This document shows, piece after piece, positions 6,325 to 13,410 of a stretch of 13,410 nucleotides of DNA. The notes under the pieces were generated by a model. It did not search any database. It was not told where the DNA came from and saw only the letters and a program-made list of their open reading frames with translations. Each line of letters begins with the position of its first letter. Within the stretch, counting starts at the first letter, position 1. The translations under genes were made by a program, and so were the position numbers. The DNA is from Thermoplasmata archaeon (lineage in GTDB: Archaea; Thermoplasmatota; Thermoplasmata; Thermoplasmatales; Thermoplasmataceae), in the NCBI GenBank assembly GCA_021826765.1, contig JAKAYK010000022.1, positions 1 to 13,410 of the forward strand. The letters run 5' to 3'.

Positions 6325-7818
6325 ATGAAATTTAACTTTACAGATGTGGAGCTGAGTTTTGAGGAAACAGAAGTATTGAGGCTACTGGCTGAATCGGGAG
6401 AGATACAGGAAGATTTTGTTTCCCCCGATGGAATGACAAGGGAGAAAGTGAGGAGTTCCATATCCTGGCTGGAAAAGAAGAAACTCTTAGCGGTGAGGCT
6501 TGTGGATAATATCCAGTTCGTTCCAGGAAAGGAAGCTTCCGGTTATGATGAGAATGGACTTCCTGAGCTTGTCATTTACCGTAAATTATCCGGAACACAG
6601 CAGATGGGCATTGATGAAGTTTACAGGATTCTTGGAGATGAATCAGGCAGGATAGCGATTGCTCAACTTTCAAGATTGGGAATTAAACCAGTAAATGGCT
6701 TACTTATAAACACAGATTCAGGAATTGAAAAGGTGCTTATTGACAGGCAGTCTGCACTGCACAAGATTGTTCAAGGTCAGGAAGATTTTACTGAAGGAGA
6801 GAAGGAACAGGTGGAACTGCTCCTGAAAAGAAGCGGGATGATTGAAAAGAAATTACGCAAGATAAGATTTGTATCTATAAACGAACTGGGGAAAAAGACT
6901 GTTAATGAACTCGTTGAGAGTTCCGGAATCGGACAGTTGACAAGAGAAATAATTCTGAATGGAACTTACAATGAAAAGGGATTCAGGTCATATGATCTGA
7001 ACATGCCCGGAATCATGGTTCACAAAAACACAGCTCATCCTCTCAGGACATTGATTAATGAAGTTAGGCAGATTTTCATATCCCTTGGATTTGAGGAGAT
7101 AAGAGACGATTACATTGAAAGTGCAGGATGGAACATGGACGCACTCTTCATACCTCAGAACCATCCTGCAAGAGATATGCAGGATACATTCTTCATTGAG
7201 AACCCCGGATTAAAGCCCGATATTGAAGATACCAATCTTTTCAGGAAGATTGGCAGGATACATGAGCATGGATTCAGGGGATATTCTGGATGGGGTTACA
7301 GATGGTCCATGGAAGAAGCAGAAAAACTTCTCCTGAGAACGCATACTACGGCCAGTACCATGAGGCATCTCCATAAATTCCCTGATAAGGAACAGGCTCT
7401 TTTCTCCGTGGACAGGATTTTCAGGCATGAGAGCATGGACTGGAAACATCTTTCAGAATTCCACCAGGTTGAAGGGGTCATCCATTCGCCCAATGCAACG
7501 CTCCAGACACTGAAATGGGTGCTTAGGAAGTTCTACAGGGAACTTGGTTTTGACCATGTTGAACTCATACCTTCCTATTATCCATACACCGAGCCAAGCA
7601 TGGATGTAGTGGTTGAGATCAACGAGAAGGAAGTCGAGATGGGTGGTTCGGGAATCATCAGGCCTGAAGTGAACAGGATGCTGGGCCTGAAGCATAATGT
7701 TATTGCCTGGGGCCTCGGTCTGGAAAGGCTTGCAATGCTGTATTATGATATTGATGATGTGAGGAAAATATACAACAGTGATCTTAACTGGCTGCAGAAT
7801 TATAAAATAAAACTATGA
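6325..7818 (+). CDS. pheS: Phenylalanine-tRNA ligase alpha subunit (PheS)
   Basis: This is the catalytic alpha subunit of phenylalanyl-tRNA synthetase, which with PheT forms the (alpha-beta)2 enzyme that charges tRNA-Phe. From the ATG at 6325 it has 497 residues, normal for archaeal PheS. The first roughly 90 residues are the winged-helix region involved in tRNA binding. The class II core follows: GWNMDALF (about 268) with NHPARDMQDTFF (from 279), motif 2 FRHESMDWKHLSEFHQVEG (from 366), EPSMDV and EVEMGGSG, and motif 3 GLGLERLAML (463-472, Arg468). An in-frame ATG at 6307 would add six residues and suits a leaderless transcript from the palindromic TATA box at 6271-6289. The longer frame open from 6187 would run through this promoter and into the phosphoesterase gene, and its extra residues look non-coding. 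pheT is not adjacent: the next gene is convergent. Identity is certain; the exact start is not. Confidence 0.95.
   Translation: MKFNFTDVELSFEETEVLRLLAESGEIQEDFVSPDGMTREKVRSSISWLEKKKLLAVRLVDNIQFVPGKEASGYDENGLPELVIYRKLSGTQQMGIDEVYRILGDESGRIAIAQLSRLGIKPVNGLLINTDSGIEKVLIDRQSALHKIVQGQEDFTEGEKEQVELLLKRSGMIEKKLRKIRFVSINELGKKTVNELVESSGIGQLTREIILNGTYNEKGFRSYDLNMPGIMVHKNTAHPLRTLINEVRQIFISLGFEEIRDDYIESAGWNMDALFIPQNHPARDMQDTFFIENPGLKPDIEDTNLFRKIGRIHEHGFRGYSGWGYRWSMEEAEKLLLRTHTTASTMRHLHKFPDKEQALFSVDRIFRHESMDWKHLSEFHQVEGVIHSPNATLQTLKWVLRKFYRELGFDHVELIPSYYPYTEPSMDVVVEINEKEVEMGGSGIIRPEVNRMLGLKHNVIAWGLGLERLAMLYYDIDDVRKIYNSDLNWLQNYKIKL
7801..7812 (-). terminator. T-rich 3' end of the MoxR-DUF58 operon
   Basis: Immediately after the amidohydrolase stop codon, the minus strand reads TTTTATTTTATA. 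T-rich stretches of this kind can release archaeal RNA polymerase. No hairpin is seen. It lies inside the last codons of pheS, so its AT-richness may partly reflect the Lys/Ile codons there. Confidence 0.3.
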
Positions 7819-9081
7819 AGAATGGAAATTCTGGTTTATCCATTTCGAGGATTTCCTGAAATTTTCTTCAATTTCACTGTCTGTTTTTCCATTCTTCCTG
7901 ATCCATTTTCCGCCTATGATTATTCCATCTATGGCAGATGGACTCATGCTGTAGACTATGTTGCGGATGATCCTATCATTTCCATAGGGTTGCATGGAAT
8001 AATGCTCCCTATCAATAATCAGAAGATCTGCAGGCGCATTCTCGGATATGGTTCCAAGTCCCCTGACTCCACAGGCTGTACCGCCATTCATTGTGAGCAT
8101 GTCGAATACATCCTCTGCCCTGATCCTGGAGGCATCCCACCTTGCATTCTTTACCGCAATTGAGCCTGATTTTGCAGTTTCAAGAATGTTCAGGGAATTG
8201 TTGCTTCCGTTGCTGTCCGTGCCTATTGTCACATTTGCCCCTGCTTCCAAAAGTTCAGGGACAGGGGGAATCCCACCGACTCCAAGCTTCTGGTTGCTCA
8301 CTGAATTCCATGAAACGTTCACATGGGCCTTCCCAAGTTTTTCCACCTCTTCCTTTGTTATCCATACGCAGTGTGCAGCGTTTGTATTGCTTCCAATAAG
8401 TCCATTGTCGAGAAGATACTGAACAGGCCTCATGCCGGTTCTGTCAAGGAAATCATACACTTCCTTCCTTGTTTCTGCTGCATGCATGTGAAGAATGGTG
8501 CCATGATTCTTTGCGATCTGGCCGGCGGAGTTTATTGTCTCATGTGAAGCAACGTAGACACCTTGAACTCCTGCAGATGGTGAAATAAGACTGTTTTTTC
8601 CGCTGAATTCTTTTATAAAAGATTCACAATTATCAAGCGGATCGCCTTTCTGGGTTGTCATGTTCCTGTCCAGTGTGACCCATGAAAGAAATCCTCTGAT
8701 TCCCATATCTTCCACAGCTCTGAATATGATATCTTCTGAATAGTAAAGGTCAATGAATGATGTGATTCCATTCATGAGCATCTCATATATGCCTGCAACG
8801 GAAGAATGATAGATATCCTCTTCTGATCTTGCAGAATCCATCTTGAATGTTTTCTGGAGGAATTGCTCTAGGTCCATATCATCCAGATGGCCCCTGAACC
8901 GGGACATTGCGACATGTGAATGGGTATTAACGAATCCGGGTATGACATAATTTCCTGAACTGCCTTCAGACTCTTCAAGTTTCCTGATAAGTCCGTCCCT
9001 GATCTGTATGCTTCCGTGAATGAATCTATTCCTGCTATGTGAATAATAATTCACATCTTCAAGTATCAGCTCTTTCATCAT
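7813..9081 (-). CDS. COG0402 amidohydrolase, probable aminohydrolase/deaminase
   Basis: This 422-residue protein belongs to the amidohydrolase superfamily, in the branch holding the S-adenosylhomocysteine / methylthioadenosine / 5'-deoxyadenosine deaminases and related chlorohydrolases. The mononuclear metal site is intact: His54 and His56 in NTHSH, His200 with catalytic Glu203 in HMHAAET, His237 in AAHCVW, and Asp289 in GTDSNGSNN. The beta-sandwich halves (about 1-50 and 350-410) flank the barrel. The substrate side differs from known MTA/SAH deaminases: the usual HCP before SNxKL is VSW (256-258), and the loops at about 148 and 172 lack the Arg and His that hold the nucleoside. Deamination of a purine-like compound is plausible but unproved. 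It starts inside the preceding membrane-protein gene (23-bp overlap) and ends sharing 6 bp with pheS (TAG and TGA within CTATGA). A second ATG at 9078 has the better-spaced AAGGA ribosome site. Confidence 0.8.
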   Translation of the reverse strand: MMKELILEDVNYYSHSRNRFIHGSIQIRDGLIRKLEESEGSSGNYVIPGFVNTHSHVAMSRFRGHLDDMDLEQFLQKTFKMDSARSEEDIYHSSVAGIYEMLMNGITSFIDLYYSEDIIFRAVEDMGIRGFLSWVTLDRNMTTQKGDPLDNCESFIKEFSGKNSLISPSAGVQGVYVASHETINSAGQIAKNHGTILHMHAAETRKEVYDFLDRTGMRPVQYLLDNGLIGSNTNAAHCVWITKEEVEKLGKAHVNVSWNSVSNQKLGVGGIPPVPELLEAGANVTIGTDSNGSNNSLNILETAKSGSIAVKNARWDASRIRAEDVFDMLTMNGGTACGVRGLGTISENAPADLLIIDREHYSMQPYGNDRIIRNIVYSMSPSAIDGIIIGGKWIRKNGKTDSEIEENFRKSSKWINQNFHSS

Positions 9082-9982
9082 TATCCTTAATCTTAACCTC
9101 GTAATTTTTCTTTCTGTCCAGGGATTTCGTATATGAAGTAATCACCAATAGAATCACGGTGATTATCAGAAACCCGTAATACGTGGAAGAAACCTGATTA
9201 ACCAGCATAGTTATGGCAAGGGCCCCTGTGCCTCCAACAATGAGCGGATATGCCATATCTTCCAATGGTGCACGATGTTCTGGAGAATTGCTTATCCTTA
9301 ATTTTGAGATGAATCCTATTGTTGAAACGATGAAGGATATTGTCAGTATCTCCATAATCTCAGGTGATGGTTTCAATATCAGTGTGATGAATTCATATCC
9401 CTGGGTGAATAACAGGTAAATGTTGATATAAATAAGATCTCCTGTGACTTCGTATGCATAAAGGATTCCGGATGCGTTTGCCAGTGGAAATCCAGGTGCT
9501 GCAGAAGTGAGTGATGAGGATACAGAACTGGAAAAGAATGGAGCGATTGCAACTGCAGTGATGAAATATATGGTGGACGCCGAGGCCCATATCATGTAAG
9601 CAAGGGTTTTCTGTACCTTTTTGGCAAGTATTCCCTCAAAAATAATAGGGAAAGCAATGACAGTTCCAAGGGTGAAAATAAATGGAAGTGTAAAGTCGAA
9701 AGGAGAAAAATTATCAAGGTAGAATGGAAAGAATGTGTATCCGAACATTATCCTGACCTGTCCGATCACCATATAGATGAGTACAGATATGAGCGAGACC
9801 TGGTAAACATAAGGCCTTACCCTGCTGGGTGAGAAATATTTTACCACTGGAAGGATGAAGAATGCTGGGGCCCACCACTGCCAATATACAGCTTCCATCG
9901 GTGCTGCATATGCAAACATTGCGATTGGTGGCATCATTATCATCCCATTGAATACATATCCGTAAATGTCATTTCTATCCAT
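9059..9982 (-). CDS. Multispan membrane protein of the MoxR-DUF58 operon, unknown function
   Basis: I do not recognise a family for this 307-residue protein. It is strongly hydrophobic, with roughly eight or nine membrane spans at about 8-28, 34-50, 57-78, 97-119, 127-149, 183-203, 208-225, 243-261 and 267-284, and a charged cytoplasmic-type tail (about 285-307, rich in Lys and Asp). The segment 150-182 is Ser/Ala-rich and probably exposed. No catalytic motif stands out. The start codon overlaps the DUF58 stop by one base (TGATG) behind a ribosome site, GAGGTG, six nt upstream, so it is translationally coupled. Its 3' end overlaps the amidohydrolase start by 23 bp. The place after moxR and the DUF58 gene is one where other genomes often have a multispan partner protein, so it is likely a membrane component of that system. 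That role is inference. Confidence 0.75.
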   Translation of the reverse strand: MDRNDIYGYVFNGMIMMPPIAMFAYAAPMEAVYWQWWAPAFFILPVVKYFSPSRVRPYVYQVSLISVLIYMVIGQVRIMFGYTFFPFYLDNFSPFDFTLPFIFTLGTVIAFPIIFEGILAKKVQKTLAYMIWASASTIYFITAVAIAPFFSSSVSSSLTSAAPGFPLANASGILYAYEVTGDLIYINIYLLFTQGYEFITLILKPSPEIMEILTISFIVSTIGFISKLRISNSPEHRAPLEDMAYPLIVGGTGALAITMLVNQVSSTYYGFLIITVILLVITSYTKSLDRKKNYEVKIKDNDERADT

Positions 9983-11304
9983 CAGGCACCTCTGTTTCCT
10001 TCCCTGCCATTGATATAATCTGACATGGTTGTGGTGAATATGTTATTTCTAGTAACCATCCTTGCAATAACGCCAAAACTTCGTATAGAATAGACTGATT
10101 TCCTTATGTTCGTAGTTTCGTTTTGAATTATTCCTTTCCTGTACCATACAAGGCTTTCCGAATCAGGAACAGGATAGAACGCCTCAGGATTCATAATGTA
10201 ATAATATTCCTGCTTATGTGTATTCATCAGTTTTGGATCTTCATGGCCTGTGAACTTTCCGTATGAAGGGGATGAGTATACAAAAATCATTGCGTTCTTT
10301 TTGACGCATTTCTTGATGTATTCATTTAATTTATCCATTGAAAAAGTCCCTTCAGGTCGAATGCCTGATGTGATCTTTTCAAACTTTTCAATTGACTCCT
10401 TCCTTGAGGTTGGAGGGATATAATAGTTGAGTGCGGATGAATAAATTATAAACCCAACCTTATCCGCGTTCTTAAGCACCGCATAAGCACTGTTGATCGC
10501 AGCGGAAACCATTGAATCATACATTCTGGAAACACCATGTCCTGAATTACTGCCAATGCTGTAATCAATGCAGAAAACTACGTCTATCTGCCTGTCTTCC
10601 TCCCATTCCTTCATAAAAAGATCGTCATTTCCAAATATATTGTACCTGTTCCATGCAAGGTGTCTCATGTCATCAGATTCTGTATATGGCCTGATACCGA
10701 AAAAATCGTAACCCTGCCCCGCTTTTCTGGAGTAATGCAATCCCATGGTGAATATCATGTTGCTCATCCTTTCACTCCTCTCCATGAATACATCCTTTGA
10801 AGATGGTGCAACTTTAGGATACGTGTATTTCTCCACAGAAAGTGTCACATAAGCCAGACCAAGCCCGTCAGAAGCAACAATTTTAATTGGACCTATAGCA
10901 TATTTTCCTATAATTCCTGGAACGATATGATAGATCTTTGTCACCGATTTGCCGGGTTTAAGATTGATCTTGCCCTGGAAATCACCTGATATGGTAAAAG
11001 CATCAGGAATAAAGTCAAAAAAGAAGAAGTGCATGTTTCTATTTGTTTTGTTGGTAAATGTCAACTCAATTCTTATCTTATCTCCCTTTTTCATCTCCTC
11101 CCTGCTTATCTTTCTTATAACAAGTATTTTTGAGACTGTTTCCTCAACGTACCTGTGAAGCATAATTATGTCTGCACAAACAGTAATAATCAATGCCATG
11201 AAAATGAACGTGAGTATCTGGTAACCATACAAACCATAGATGAAGGATTCAAACAATCCCCCATAAAGTGCTGCCAGTACTCCAAACGCCATTTTCTTCA
11301 TCAT
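9982..11304 (-). CDS. DUF58 domain protein, membrane-anchored
   Basis: This 440-residue DUF58 protein is of the kind almost always encoded beside MoxR ATPases. Two spans at about 6-26 and 29-48 anchor it. Residues about 60-160 form a beta-rich domain like the immunoglobulin-like region common in the family. The DUF58 signature is GIRPYTESDDMRHLAW (203-218), close to the usual G-x-R-x-Y-x-x-G-D-D-x-R-x-I-D-W with two changes (GDD to SDD, DW to AW). A von Willebrand A-like fold follows from about 240. Its metal-site motif reads DYSIGS (247-252), one residue longer than the usual DxSxS, so ion binding may be altered. Its ATG overlaps the moxR stop (ATGA), which couples translation. The function of DUF58 proteins is poorly known; the usual view is a substrate or partner of MoxR. 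Family call is firm. Confidence 0.88.
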   Translation of the reverse strand: MMKKMAFGVLAALYGGLFESFIYGLYGYQILTFIFMALIITVCADIIMLHRYVEETVSKILVIRKISREEMKKGDKIRIELTFTNKTNRNMHFFFFDFIPDAFTISGDFQGKINLKPGKSVTKIYHIVPGIIGKYAIGPIKIVASDGLGLAYVTLSVEKYTYPKVAPSSKDVFMERSERMSNMIFTMGLHYSRKAGQGYDFFGIRPYTESDDMRHLAWNRYNIFGNDDLFMKEWEEDRQIDVVFCIDYSIGSNSGHGVSRMYDSMVSAAINSAYAVLKNADKVGFIIYSSALNYYIPPTSRKESIEKFEKITSGIRPEGTFSMDKLNEYIKKCVKKNAMIFVYSSPSYGKFTGHEDPKLMNTHKQEYYYIMNPEAFYPVPDSESLVWYRKGIIQNETTNIRKSVYSIRSFGVIARMVTRNNIFTTTMSDYINGREGNRGA

Positions 11305-12263
11305 TGTGGAGCAGGCACCTCTCCAAGAATTTCATCAACTATCTTCATTGCAGTGTCAGCTCCAGCCTCTGCTGAATCAATTAAGGCCTCAGGTTTCAGG
11401 ATAATTCTGTGATTCAGAAGGGCATGTGCAATGTAATATATGTCTTCAGGAACTATGTAATCTCTTCCATGAATCAATGCACAGGATCTTGCAGCATTGA
11501 GAAGTTTTGCAGTTGTCCTCGGGCTCGCCCCAACATACACCTTGTTGTTTTCTCTTGTCCTTCTCATCAGATCTACCATGTATTCCTTCATGTCATCAGA
11601 AACATATACTGAATCCACCATATCTCTCATTTTCATCATAAATTCCGGATCTATGTAGGTGGGATTTGATTTGCCCGTAAGATTCCTGTTAAGGATCCTC
11701 AATTCCTCATCTCTCTTGGGATATTTCAGGATTACCCTGAAAATGAATCTGTCCATGAGGGCCTCAGCCAGCGGGAATGTTCCCTCCTGTTCTATGGGAT
11801 TCTGTGTAGCAACCACAAAGAAAGGTTTGGGAAGATCATTTGTTATACCTCCAACCGAGACCTGTTTTTCCTCCATTGACTCTAAAAGAGCAGACTGTAC
11901 CTTGGAAGGTGTCCTGTTGATCTCATCAGCAAGAAGCACGTTTGTGAATATGGGGCCCTCCCGGAATTCCAGTTTTCTTGTTTCCAGGTTGAATATTATG
12001 CTCCCGGTTATATCAGAAGGAAGCATGTCAGGAGTGAACTGTATCCTCTTAAATGGCATCTTCAGGTGAGATGCAAACTCATTTGCGATAAGTGTTTTCG
12101 CAAGTCCGGGAACCCCTTCAAGAAGTATGTGGTTGCTGCTGGTCATGGCTATGAACATGAACTTGATTGTGTTCTGTGATCCGATAATCTTTCGTCCTAT
12201 TTCATCTGTGATGGATTTAACGCTGTTTCTTATATACATCAATTCTTTTGCATCTATACTCAT
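11301..12263 (-). CDS. MoxR-family AAA+ ATPase
   Basis: This 320-residue AAA+ ATPase is of the MoxR (RavA-like) group, proposed to act as ATP-driven chaperones that activate or insert cofactors into partner proteins, often with VWA domains. Seen in order: Walker A GVPGLAKT (50-57), the loop TPDMLPSDITG (77-87), Walker B VLLADE (109-114), ESMEEKQV (128-135), sensor 1 VVATQNP (150-156), EGTFPLAEALMDRF with arginine-finger candidate Arg172, and a lid helix with sensor 2 in GASPRTT (near residue 250). All catalytic elements are intact and the length is typical. It has no membrane span, so it acts in the cytoplasm, presumably on the DUF58 protein encoded next. It has the strongest ribosome site in the window and overlaps the DUF58 start by 4 bp. 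Confidence 0.93.
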   Translation of the reverse strand: MSIDAKELMYIRNSVKSITDEIGRKIIGSQNTIKFMFIAMTSSNHILLEGVPGLAKTLIANEFASHLKMPFKRIQFTPDMLPSDITGSIIFNLETRKLEFREGPIFTNVLLADEINRTPSKVQSALLESMEEKQVSVGGITNDLPKPFFVVATQNPIEQEGTFPLAEALMDRFIFRVILKYPKRDEELRILNRNLTGKSNPTYIDPEFMMKMRDMVDSVYVSDDMKEYMVDLMRRTRENNKVYVGASPRTTAKLLNAARSCALIHGRDYIVPEDIYYIAHALLNHRIILKPEALIDSAEAGADTAMKIVDEILGEVPAPQ

Positions 12264-12265
12264 TT

Positions 12266-12751
12266 TTAAACCTCCTTTGGTTCCATTTCAATATCCATGG
12301 TAATTTTCCTTAACTTGCTGTAGGCATTGAGAATGTTTCGTGCACATTCCTCCATTCTCTTCTCGAGTTTTTCTTTTCTCCTGTTGGATTGTGTATATCC
12401 AAGTCTATACTTTATTCTACTGTATCTGGAACGGTTGCTGGAAATATAATGGGTAAGGTCCTTTATTTCCTTTGAGCTTTTATACATCATGTTCACCACG
12501 TGATCAACGTCAAGTTTCGTCACATACAACATCTCCTTGTTCAGGTAATCATCTGGAATGGAAAACGGTTCCTTCGATTGGGATAAATTGGGGTTGAAAT
12601 CTATCTTACTTTTTGACGAGTTGTGCCTAAGTACGAGTCCATATGCAAAAACAAGGCTGAGAGGAACCAAAAACCTGAGATCATTAAATGGATTCTGAAT
12701 CAGGTATAAGAAAAAAGTCTGTATTTCTCCTTCAATGCCCGTTGTTGTCAT
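12266..12751 (-). CDS. Single-span membrane protein, unknown function
   Basis: I do not recognise this 161-residue protein. It has a short N-terminal segment, one membrane span at about 25-42, a polar linker (43-60), and a C-terminal part of about 100 residues that is mostly helical and very basic (many Lys/Arg at 105-150), suggesting a cytoplasmic helical hairpin or coiled coil. No signal-peptide cleavage site or catalytic motif is evident. The start overlaps the preceding stop (TAATG, one base) and the stop is two bases before moxR, so it is firmly part of the operon. It could serve as a membrane tether or accessory subunit for the MoxR-DUF58 pair; this is based only on position. Confidence 0.7.
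   Translation of the reverse strand: MTTTGIEGEIQTFFLYLIQNPFNDLRFLVPLSLVFAYGLVLRHNSSKSKIDFNPNLSQSKEPFSIPDDYLNKEMLYVTKLDVDHVVNMMYKSSKEIKDLTHYISSNRSRYSRIKYRLGYTQSNRRKEKLEKRMEECARNILNAYSKLRKITMDIEMEPKEV
12270..12278 (-). promoter_or_regulatory. Strong Shine-Dalgarno site of moxR
   Basis: The minus strand reads AAAGGAGGT, with seven bases between GGAGG and the moxR ATG. It is an almost perfect match to the archaeal anti-Shine-Dalgarno sequence. It is formed by the final codons of the preceding gene (Lys-Glu-Val), whose TAA stop lies between the site and the ATG. The first genes of units in this window have no such site, so moxR appears set for efficient internal initiation. Confidence 0.7.
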
Positions 12752-13302
12752 TATCTTTTTGTCCTGGAATCTGGGAAGTATAACTCTTTGAGGTCCATGT
12801 AACTGTAAATATCCACCATTCTTTTAACCACATCATCTATGCTTAATTCCATCTTCCTTGCATACCTCATAGGATTGTAGACATCATAAATGAATATGCC
12901 AAATTTCCTGAGTGATGAGAGGAGGTTTTCCTGTTTTGTTTCCTTTGGGATAGGTATCTGGCTGGTTTCGATGACAAAACTTTCCTTATCAATTATTATA
13001 TCTGGGCTGACGTCCTTTTCAAACACGACCATCTGTTTATAGAGATTAAAGAGTGTTGTGTACTTTTTGTTGAACTGTACGTTGAAAAACTTGCTTATGT
13101 CACTTTCTATATATTCCATTGCAGAGTTAATTGCGCCGATATAGTTGCCGTTTCCCAGTTTCTGCCTCACATCGATGATAGGAGGTATATCTGCGATTGT
13201 TCTGATATTCACTACTGTCTCTTCTCTCATTTTTCTGGAACCAAAGAAGGAAAGAATTTTCCTTTTGGTCATATTCAATTTATCTGTTCTGTCATCATCC
13301 AT
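12751..13302 (-). CDS. Soluble protein of the MoxR-DUF58 operon, unknown function
   Basis: This is a protein of 183 residues from the ATG at 13302, with no membrane span. It is basic at the N terminus and predicted mostly helical, with amphipathic stretches at about 50-70 (NYIGAINSAMEYIES), 75-95 and 130-170. The pattern loosely recalls the cytoplasmic helical part of DUF4129 proteins, which are common in MoxR-DUF58 operons, but I see no diagnostic motif. The chosen ATG has a GGTG-containing ribosome site eight bases upstream. An in-frame GTG at 13311 would lie on that site itself and is less likely. The start is 24 bp after the stop of the preceding gene, and the stop overlaps the next start by one base. 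Real gene by context; function unknown. Confidence 0.7.
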   Translation of the reverse strand: MDDDRTDKLNMTKRKILSFFGSRKMREETVVNIRTIADIPPIIDVRQKLGNGNYIGAINSAMEYIESDISKFFNVQFNKKYTTLFNLYKQMVVFEKDVSPDIIIDKESFVIETSQIPIPKETKQENLLSSLRKFGIFIYDVYNPMRYARKMELSIDDVVKRMVDIYSYMDLKELYFPDSRTKR

Positions 13303-13326
13303 ATTTTTCACACCCTTAAGTGCTGT

Positions 13327-13410
13327 TTATTCTGCTCTTACATAGCCGTTTCCAACTGCGTAATTGTATCCATAGTAAGTCATCACATCTTCCGGCACAC
13401 CATTATTGCC
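13327..13410 (-). CDS. C-terminal end of an upstream operon gene (partial)
   Basis: The minus strand is open from the window edge to a TAA at 13327-13329, encoding 27 residues that end in YAVGNGYVRAE. The next gene begins 24 bp downstream behind its own ribosome site, so this is most likely the last part of the preceding gene of the same operon. The residues are rich in Tyr, Gly and Asn, more like an exported or folded beta-rich protein than a helical cytoplasmic one. Too little is visible to name a family. Confidence 0.5.
   Translation of the reverse strand, partial: GNNGVPEDVMTYYGYNYAVGNGYVRAE

Noticed and set aside
7860..7888. T-runs downstream of the pheS stop as a terminator
   Set aside because: The runs are only 4-5 T long, have no hairpin and are explained by Lys/Asn/Glu codons of the opposing amidohydrolase gene.
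8048..8422. 124-residue open frame antisense to the amidohydrolase gene
   Set aside because: It mirrors conserved amidohydrolase codons, with a Pro/Ser/Phe-rich composition typical of an antisense frame.
11659..12069. 136-residue open frame antisense to moxR
   Set aside because: It is opposite the Walker B and sensor regions of moxR and shows no independent coding evidence.
13303..13311. GTG start at 13311 for the 183-aa gene
   Set aside because: The GTG lies within the AAGGGTG ribosome site that is well spaced for the ATG at 13302, and no site precedes the GTG.
1..13410. Mobile element, CRISPR array, tRNA or toxin-antitoxin pair
   Set aside because: No transposase or integrase motif, no regularly spaced repeats, no tRNA-like cloverleaf and no small paired toxin-antitoxin genes were seen. 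Base composition looks even across the window.

Overview
The window looks like chromosomal DNA of an archaeon of the order Thermoplasmatales (Ferroplasma / Cuniculiplasma / Thermoplasma relatives). The reasons are: an alkyltransferase-endonuclease V fusion gene of the kind described from Ferroplasma acidarmanus; an archaeal-type PheS and an archaeal-type HemA; an archaeal MoxR-DUF58 operon; TATA-like boxes roughly 25-35 bp before the first genes of transcription units, which suggests leaderless or nearly leaderless mRNAs; and Shine-Dalgarno sites only inside the operon. The genus cannot be fixed from sequence alone. Coding density is very high. No stretch above 300 bp lacks a gene, and there is no tRNA, rRNA, CRISPR array, insertion sequence or integrase.

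Layout. Positions 29-3091 (minus) encode a large MMPL/RND-family membrane protein with N-glycosylation sequons confined to its two outer loops, closed by a hairpin-plus-T-run terminator. Divergent from it (3233-4174, plus) is the DNA-repair fusion, followed by hemA (4301-5569, plus). hemA runs 92 bp into the oppositely oriented metallophosphoesterase gene (5478-6236, minus). That gene diverges from pheS (6325-7818, plus) across a short region carrying a perfect 19-bp palindrome. pheS stands without pheT and ends convergently against the large minus-strand operon, sharing 6 bp with its last gene.

The operon reads right to left from beyond the window edge: a partial gene (13327-13410), a 183-aa soluble protein, a 161-aa single-span membrane protein, a MoxR AAA+ ATPase, a DUF58 protein, a multispan membrane protein and a COG0402 amidohydrolase. 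From 12751 leftward every junction overlaps or is nearly touching. The MoxR ATPase probably remodels or activates the membrane-bound DUF58 protein and its membrane partners; the exact process is unknown. The amidohydrolase is translationally coupled to this set but keeps only the catalytic metal site of the purine-nucleoside deaminases, so its substrate is open.

Most of the window is housekeeping (heme synthesis, Phe-tRNA charging, DNA repair). The parts most worth a second look are the altered active sites of the repair fusion, the small unknown genes of the MoxR-DUF58 operon with the coupled amidohydrolase, the convergent hemA overlap, and a set of palindromes with 3-bp spacers over candidate promoters.
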